The notes under the pieces are model-generated. The model worked only from the letters and a program-made list of their open reading frames with translations. It did no database searches and had not been told where the DNA came from. From positions 1 to 9,675 of the forward strand of contig JBECKQ010000332.1 of assembly GCA_040235375.1 (NCBI GenBank): a stretch of 9,675 nucleotides of DNA, read 5' to 3'. The number at the start of each line of letters is the position of its first letter. The stretch's first letter is position 1. The DNA comes from JBECKQ01 sp040235375 (GTDB taxonomy: Bacteria; Planctomycetota; Phycisphaerae; UBA1845). Shown piece by piece: positions 6,187-9,675 of this stretch. The translations under genes were made by a program, and so were the position numbers.

Positions 6187-7407
6187 ATGATGCGCCGGAC
6201 AATTGCTGTTGTGGTGGTAATGGTATCGCCTTTGGGTGTCTGCGATTGCTTGTCGCGCGCCACTGCTGCCGAAGCGGACATGTCAGACCAGGCAGCTTTG
6301 GCGGCCGGAACAACTGAATTCGGACTCGATCTGTACGCCCAACTTCGAGACCAACCCGGCAACGTCATCCTGTCGCCGTACAGCATCTCGACGGCCCTAG
6401 CGATGACATACGCGGGTGCTCGCGGCGAAACGGCTCGCCAGATGGCGGCGGTCCTTCACTTTCCTTTTGAGGGGGAACCCCTGCACGAGGCGTGCGCCTC
6501 GCTGGCATCAGCCCTGAGCGAGTCGGGCGACGGACCACAATGCAAGGTCTATGTGGCCAATTCACTATGGGGTCAGCAAGGCCTCGAGTTTCTCGACGAC
6601 TTTGTTGCGCTCAATCGGCGGTACTACGGCGCGGGCTTTCGGCAGATTGACTTCGCCGCGGACCCGGACCAGGCTCGCCAGTCGATCAACGCGTGGGTAT
6701 CCGATCACACTCAGCGGATGATCCCGCAACTGCTGGCGCCGCCGGACATCGGCCGCGAGACGCTGCTCGTCCTGACCAACGCCATCTATTTCAAAGGTAC
6801 GTGGGTCTACCAGTTCGACCCGGAGAATACGCGCGATGCACCGTTCTGGCTCGGTCACGACCAGCAGGTTGCCGTTCCCATGATGACGCAAACCGGCACG
6901 TTCGCGTTCGCGGACCACGGCGACGTGGATGTGCTCGATCTGCCCTACGCCGGCGGCCGGTGGTCCATGACGCTGCTCCTGCCGAAGGATCGTGACGGGT
7001 TGCCCGCCGTCGAACGGTCTCTGGATACGCAGCACTTGCACCGATGGCTGAACGAAGGGCTGGAGGACAAGCCTGTGCGCGTCAGCCTGCCGCGATTCAA
7101 GCTCGGTTTCCACACGTGCGTCGCGAGGCCGCTGCGATCGATGGGGATGACGGACGCGTTCGGACCGGACGCCGACTTCTCCGGCATGACCGGCCGGCGC
7201 GGCTTGTCAATCGCGGAAGTCGTTCACGAGGCGCGCGTCGAAGTCAACGAGGAGGGCACAGAGGCCGCTGCAGCTACTGCGGTGCTCCTGAAACGTGGCC
7301 CCCGGCCCGAGCAGTTCGTCGCCGACCACCCGTTCCTGTTTCTGATTCGCGACAAGCAGACAGGCGCGATTCTGTTTCTCGGTCGCGTGTCCGACCCACG
7401 GGCGTGA
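6187..7407 (+). CDS. Secreted serpin (serine protease inhibitor family)
   Basis: A 406-aa serpin, normal length for the family plus an export signal. Residues 1-30 form a signal peptide (MMRRT, a valine-rich hydrophobic core, ATAAEA cleavage region); there is no lipobox. Serpin landmarks are NVILSPYSISTALAMTYAGA (59-78), LVLTNAIYFKGTW (194-206), LPRFKLGF (301-308) and the C-terminal signature HPFLFLIRDKQTGAILFLGR (381-400). The hinge EEGTEAAAAT (355-364) has small residues throughout, as in inhibitory serpins that trap proteases by loop insertion. Counting 17 residues from the hinge puts Gly371-Pro372 at P1-P1'. The spacing from there to HPF equals that of alpha-1-antitrypsin. Lys369-Arg370 are adjacent, so cleavage after Arg370 by a trypsin-like enzyme is a reasonable alternative. 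It likely protects the envelope or exterior from proteases; the target is unknown. It is monocistronic by spacing. Confidence 0.95.
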   Translation: MMRRTIAVVVVMVSPLGVCDCLSRATAAEADMSDQAALAAGTTEFGLDLYAQLRDQPGNVILSPYSISTALAMTYAGARGETARQMAAVLHFPFEGEPLHEACASLASALSESGDGPQCKVYVANSLWGQQGLEFLDDFVALNRRYYGAGFRQIDFAADPDQARQSINAWVSDHTQRMIPQLLAPPDIGRETLLVLTNAIYFKGTWVYQFDPENTRDAPFWLGHDQQVAVPMMTQTGTFAFADHGDVDVLDLPYAGGRWSMTLLLPKDRDGLPAVERSLDTQHLHRWLNEGLEDKPVRVSLPRFKLGFHTCVARPLRSMGMTDAFGPDADFSGMTGRRGLSIAEVVHEARVEVNEEGTEAAAATAVLLKRGPRPEQFVADHPFLFLIRDKQTGAILFLGRVSDPRA

Positions 7408-7413
7408 CCCGGA

Positions 7414-7429
7414 ATCGGCGCTTGCCGAT
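7414..7429 (+). terminator. Hairpin just after the serpin stop, possible terminator
   Basis: ATCGGC (7414-7419), loop GCTT, GCCGAT (7424-7429) form a perfect 6-bp stem with a tetraloop, starting seven bases after the serpin stop. The position fits a transcript end, but there is no T-tract, so it may act only as a 3' stabilising stem. Confidence 0.35.
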
Positions 7430-7632
7430 CACTCGGCGCGGCTCGACTGTGGGGATCGCTCCGCGCCGGCGCTTCGTCACAGGCCAGAACGCCTACGGGG
7501 CAGTTCGTCCGATAGGCCCGAGCACGGCACAGGAACCGGTCTCGCGTGCGCTGCGGCTGCCGATATTACGGCGGCGATCAAGTCGGGGACATCGGCGTCG
7601 CGCTCTGCCTGCCTATCGGGCGGCACCGCAAG

Positions 7633-7647
7633 TCCAATCGTATTGGA
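7633..7647. promoter_or_regulatory. Palindrome upstream of the HD-GYP-PilZ gene, possible operator
   Basis: TCCAAT (7633-7638), CGT, ATTGGA (7642-7647) are perfect inverted half-sites. The site lies 74 nt before ATG 7722 in an otherwise featureless gap, where an operator for a dimeric regulator would be expected. No promoter hexamers can be assigned with confidence, so this is a positional inference. Confidence 0.3.
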
Positions 7648-7721
7648 TACTTGGAGCGCTCTGGAGCGACTCGGTAGCGAGGGCATCGACAGATCGCCGA
7701 TTGTCGCGAAAGTGTTCGGTC

Positions 7722-9188
7722 ATGTCGGATGCAGCGACATTCACGCGGATATCCACGGCCGCGATCCGGGTGATGATCAAGGCCGAGGTGGCCAGCCTCG
7801 ACGTGTACCTTCCGTACGCGCGGAATGGTGAACCCGTTTTGTACCGTGGATTCGATTCGCAGCTCTCCGCGCCCGACTTCCAGCGGCTGCAAGACCATGG
7901 GGTGGACCACGTTTTCGTTCGCAGCGGCGATCTGAGGCACTGCCAGCAGGCCATCGAATCGAAGCTGGGCAAGATCCTCGGCGACCCATTGATCGCACCT
8001 GAGGACAAAGCTCTGCTACTTAATGCGGCCGGCACAGTGGCTGCACACTCCGTCGTCGCGTCAGGGGTGTCACCGGAGAGCATCAGCCGATCCGCGGTGA
8101 TCGTCGATCACGTCATCTCCTGCGTGCTTACGAATCCTTCGGTCACCGCACACATCCTGCACATGGCCGGACACGAGCAGTCAACCGCCAGCCACATGCA
8201 GATCGTCTCGACGCTGGGCGTGATGCTCGGCGCGGCCGTGTTCGGCGACGATCAAGAGGCGCTCAAGGCATTGGGCTTCGCCGGGATGCTACACGATCTC
8301 GGCAAGCTTTCGATACCCTGCGCCGTCCTGAACAAAACGGAGCCGCTCACACGCGAAGAGTCGGCGCTGCTGCAACAGCATCCGATTGAATCGATCCGGT
8401 TGATCGGGAATGACCCCACCGTTTGTGCGGAGGCGCGAAGAATAATCCTCCAGCATCATGAACGGGTGGACGGGCGAGGTTATCCGGTGGGGTTGTGCGG
8501 CGGTGACCTGCTCGCCGGCAGCCGAGTGCTGGCCGTGGTGGATGCATTTCACGCGATGGTGGGGCCGCGGCCATACCGAACCGACCTGAGCATCGGGGCG
8601 GCGAATCACGCCATGGCCTTGCAGGCGAAACGCCAGTTCGATCCTGACATTCTCAGCCAATGGCTCCAGGTATGCGAGCGTTACCGCATCGATGAGGAAA
8701 GACGCACGGCCGAGGCGACAGCAGAGCCCGGGCAGACGATCTCGCGATACGAAGGGGCGACGCGCTGGCGGTGTCAGCAAGTCTCGGTAAAGCGCCCTCC
8801 GCGACGCAAGTGTCCTCCGGGGACGGTCGTTCGTTGCATCTACGCGGGACGACTCATCAATGCCACCGTTACGCCGAACGACTTCGGATCGCCGGTGCAG
8901 GATGTGTCGCGCGGGGGGATGTGCATCAACACGGCGCATCCCATGTATCGCGGCGAGATCGTTCACCTCCGCATTCCCGGCCCAAGCGGAGCCTCCTGGA
9001 TCGGCAGCATGGTCGCGTGGTGCCGCCAGCACGAAGCCCGGCGGTATTGCGTCGGCCTTCAGTTCATCCGGCGTCTGGCCGAGTCGGAAGTGTCGCGCTG
9101 CAGCGCGGTCCGGCCGATGGGGGGAATGGACCAGGAGGAAGCCGGCGTGCTGGAGGAGAACGACTTGGCGCTCGTAGACTCGCGCTGA
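7722..9188 (+). CDS. HD-GYP phosphodiesterase fused to a C-terminal PilZ domain
   Basis: A 488-aa cytosolic protein with three parts. Residues about 20-110 form an N-terminal module of the type often found before HD-GYP domains (DVYLPYARNGEPVLY, then HGVDHVFVRSGD). Residues about 140-325 are the HD-GYP domain, which hydrolyses the second messenger c-di-GMP. All key residues are present: His158, His191-Asp192 with Lys195 (HDLGK), His220, His245-His246, Asp250 with G253-Y254-P255, Asp274 and RPYR at 283-286. Residues about 357-455 are a PilZ domain, the c-di-GMP receptor fold, with RPPRR (358-362) as the RxxxR motif and DVSRGG (394-399) as the D/NxSxxG motif. One chain could therefore bind and degrade the same messenger. 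There is no membrane segment. ATG 7722 begins the homologous region; its ribosome site is weak, and the open frame upstream overlaps the serpin gene. Codon frame and motifs make the call firm. Confidence 0.93.
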   Translation: MSDAATFTRISTAAIRVMIKAEVASLDVYLPYARNGEPVLYRGFDSQLSAPDFQRLQDHGVDHVFVRSGDLRHCQQAIESKLGKILGDPLIAPEDKALLLNAAGTVAAHSVVASGVSPESISRSAVIVDHVISCVLTNPSVTAHILHMAGHEQSTASHMQIVSTLGVMLGAAVFGDDQEALKALGFAGMLHDLGKLSIPCAVLNKTEPLTREESALLQQHPIESIRLIGNDPTVCAEARRIILQHHERVDGRGYPVGLCGGDLLAGSRVLAVVDAFHAMVGPRPYRTDLSIGAANHAMALQAKRQFDPDILSQWLQVCERYRIDEERRTAEATAEPGQTISRYEGATRWRCQQVSVKRPPRRKCPPGTVVRCIYAGRLINATVTPNDFGSPVQDVSRGGMCINTAHPMYRGEIVHLRIPGPSGASWIGSMVAWCRQHEARRYCVGLQFIRRLAESEVSRCSAVRPMGGMDQEEAGVLEENDLALVDSR

Positions 9189-9220
9189 GTGTTTGGCGGA
9201 AACGACAGGCTCCAGCCGTG

Positions 9221-9675
9221 TCAAATCGGTATTGAATCCGAATCCTCGGCGCCGAGGAGAGCGTCGGAAACGGCGTCTTCCGGAGTCCAGGCACGCAGCG
9301 TCTCTTCATCGATGGGGAAGGCGAAGCGTTCCGGGTCGTTGACCCATTCGGGCAGTTTGACGGTGGACATCGGAAAGTCCTCGAGGCGGTCTTTCATGGA
9401 CCGGGCGCGCTGCCGGCCGCCGGAACGACGCATCCAGCGTGTCCACAAGAAGTTGCGCACCTCGTCGTCGAGAAGCTTCACGTCGCGCGGGCGGCAACAT
9501 TCGGAATAGAGCTTTACGCCGGTGTTGGCGCGACACGGGCAGAGCGCGCCCGGCGCGACCTCGCCCAAGCGGCGGTAGAACGGTTTGAGGTCGGCCTTGC
9601 CCACGCCGATCCGCTTGCCGAAACGCTCGGCAAGCACCGCGAGAACCACGAAGCAAACCACCAGAATCGGCACCA
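9221..9675 (-). CDS. Membrane-anchored protein with a SEC-C-like cysteine motif (start at or beyond window edge)
   Basis: The frame runs from the window edge to the TGA at 9221-9223. A GTG at 9673 could be the start, giving 150 aa; otherwise the gene continues outside the window. Numbered from that GTG, residues about 2-15 are a hydrophobic segment (PILVVCFVVLAVLA), which reads as a membrane anchor. It is followed by basic residues and then CPC at 45-47 and CC at 59-60 in a GVKLYSECCRPRD context. This resembles the zinc-binding SEC-C motif known from SecA C-termini, but has 11 residues between CPC and CC rather than the usual 8. The C-terminal third (about 100-150) is acidic and has no recognised domain. 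It converges on the HD-GYP-PilZ gene with 32 nt between stops. Function is unknown; zinc binding is an inference from the cysteine pattern. Confidence 0.7.
   Translation of the reverse strand, partial: VPILVVCFVVLAVLAERFGKRIGVGKADLKPFYRRLGEVAPGALCPCRANTGVKLYSECCRPRDVKLLDDEVRNFLWTRWMRRSGGRQRARSMKDRLEDFPMSTVKLPEWVNDPERFAFPIDEETLRAWTPEDAVSDALLGAEDSDSIPI

Larger units (their letters stand above)
7408..7721. other. 314-nt gap between serpin and HD-GYP-PilZ genes
   Basis: No supported gene is seen here. A 69-codon minus-strand frame (7477-7686) has no recognisable features. Contents are a hairpin right after the serpin stop (listed separately), a 15-nt palindrome TCCAAT-CGT-ATTGGA (7633-7647) about 75 nt before the HD-GYP start, and next to it the near-repeat GGAGCGCTCTGGAGCGACTC (7653-7672). 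I looked for the c-di-GMP riboswitch (GEMM) core because of the downstream gene and did not find it. Confidence 0.5.

Noticed and set aside
7477..7686. 69-codon minus-strand frame in the gap after the serpin
   Set aside because: No motif, no ribosome site that I can see, and length expected by chance in GC-rich DNA.
7044..7721. N-terminal extension of the HD-GYP-PilZ frame (long open frame from 7044)
   Set aside because: It overlaps the serpin in another frame and is Arg-rich and unstructured. The HD-GYP-type protein begins at ATG 7722.
7408..7721. c-di-GMP riboswitch upstream of the HD-GYP gene
   Set aside because: The conserved GEMM core elements could not be found in the sequence.
1..9675. 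Defence island, mobile element, CRISPR array or biosynthetic cluster
   Set aside because: No transposase, integrase, Cas, restriction, toxin-antitoxin or biosynthetic core gene is present, and no regular repeat-spacer pattern was seen.

Overview
The window is strongly GC-rich bacterial chromosome and most likely comes from a planctomycete. The support is indirect. The operon protein with two beta-sandwich domains plus TPRs and the lipoprotein with a 'CEVxNF…RRNDFF…PGDYxLKVTITD' module are types I associate with planctomycetes, and the GDSL hydrolase, DUF2203 protein and small histone H1-like protein fit that assignment. No rRNA, tRNA, CRISPR array, transposase or phage gene was seen.

Layout. 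The left edge (1-462, +) is the C-terminal part of an SGNH/GDSL hydrolase. It converges on a DUF2203 gene (479-916, -), which has a good sigma70-type promoter at 967-995. A three-gene minus-strand operon follows, reading from 4614 down to 1101: a secreted Ig-like/TPR protein, DNA polymerase III delta subunit (holA, overlapping the TPR stop by ATGA), and a 418-aa lipoprotein. A T-tract terminator candidate lies just past the lipoprotein. The 517-nt divergent intergenic region (4615-5131) is full of stem-loops. To its right, all on the plus strand, are a 63-aa histone H1/Hc1-like protein (5132-5323), a FabZ-like hotdog dehydratase (5482-5970), a secreted inhibitory-type serpin (6187-7407) and an HD-GYP-PilZ fusion (7722-9188). 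The right edge is a convergent minus-strand gene (9221 to the edge) for a membrane-anchored protein with a SEC-C-like cysteine cluster.

How the genes relate. Only the TPR-holA-lipoprotein set is a clear operon. It pairs a replication clamp-loader subunit with two envelope proteins, which recalls the lptE-holA neighbourhood of enterobacteria. The plus-strand genes are separated by gaps of 158 to 314 nt and look like independent units: nucleoid organisation, fatty-acid chemistry, protease inhibition outside the cytoplasm, and c-di-GMP turnover and sensing. I do not see a defence island, biosynthetic cluster or clearly new multi-gene system. The most distinctive items are the HD-GYP-PilZ fusion, the serpin with a Lys-Arg-Gly-Pro reactive loop, the near-neutral histone-like protein and the hairpin-rich intergenic block.
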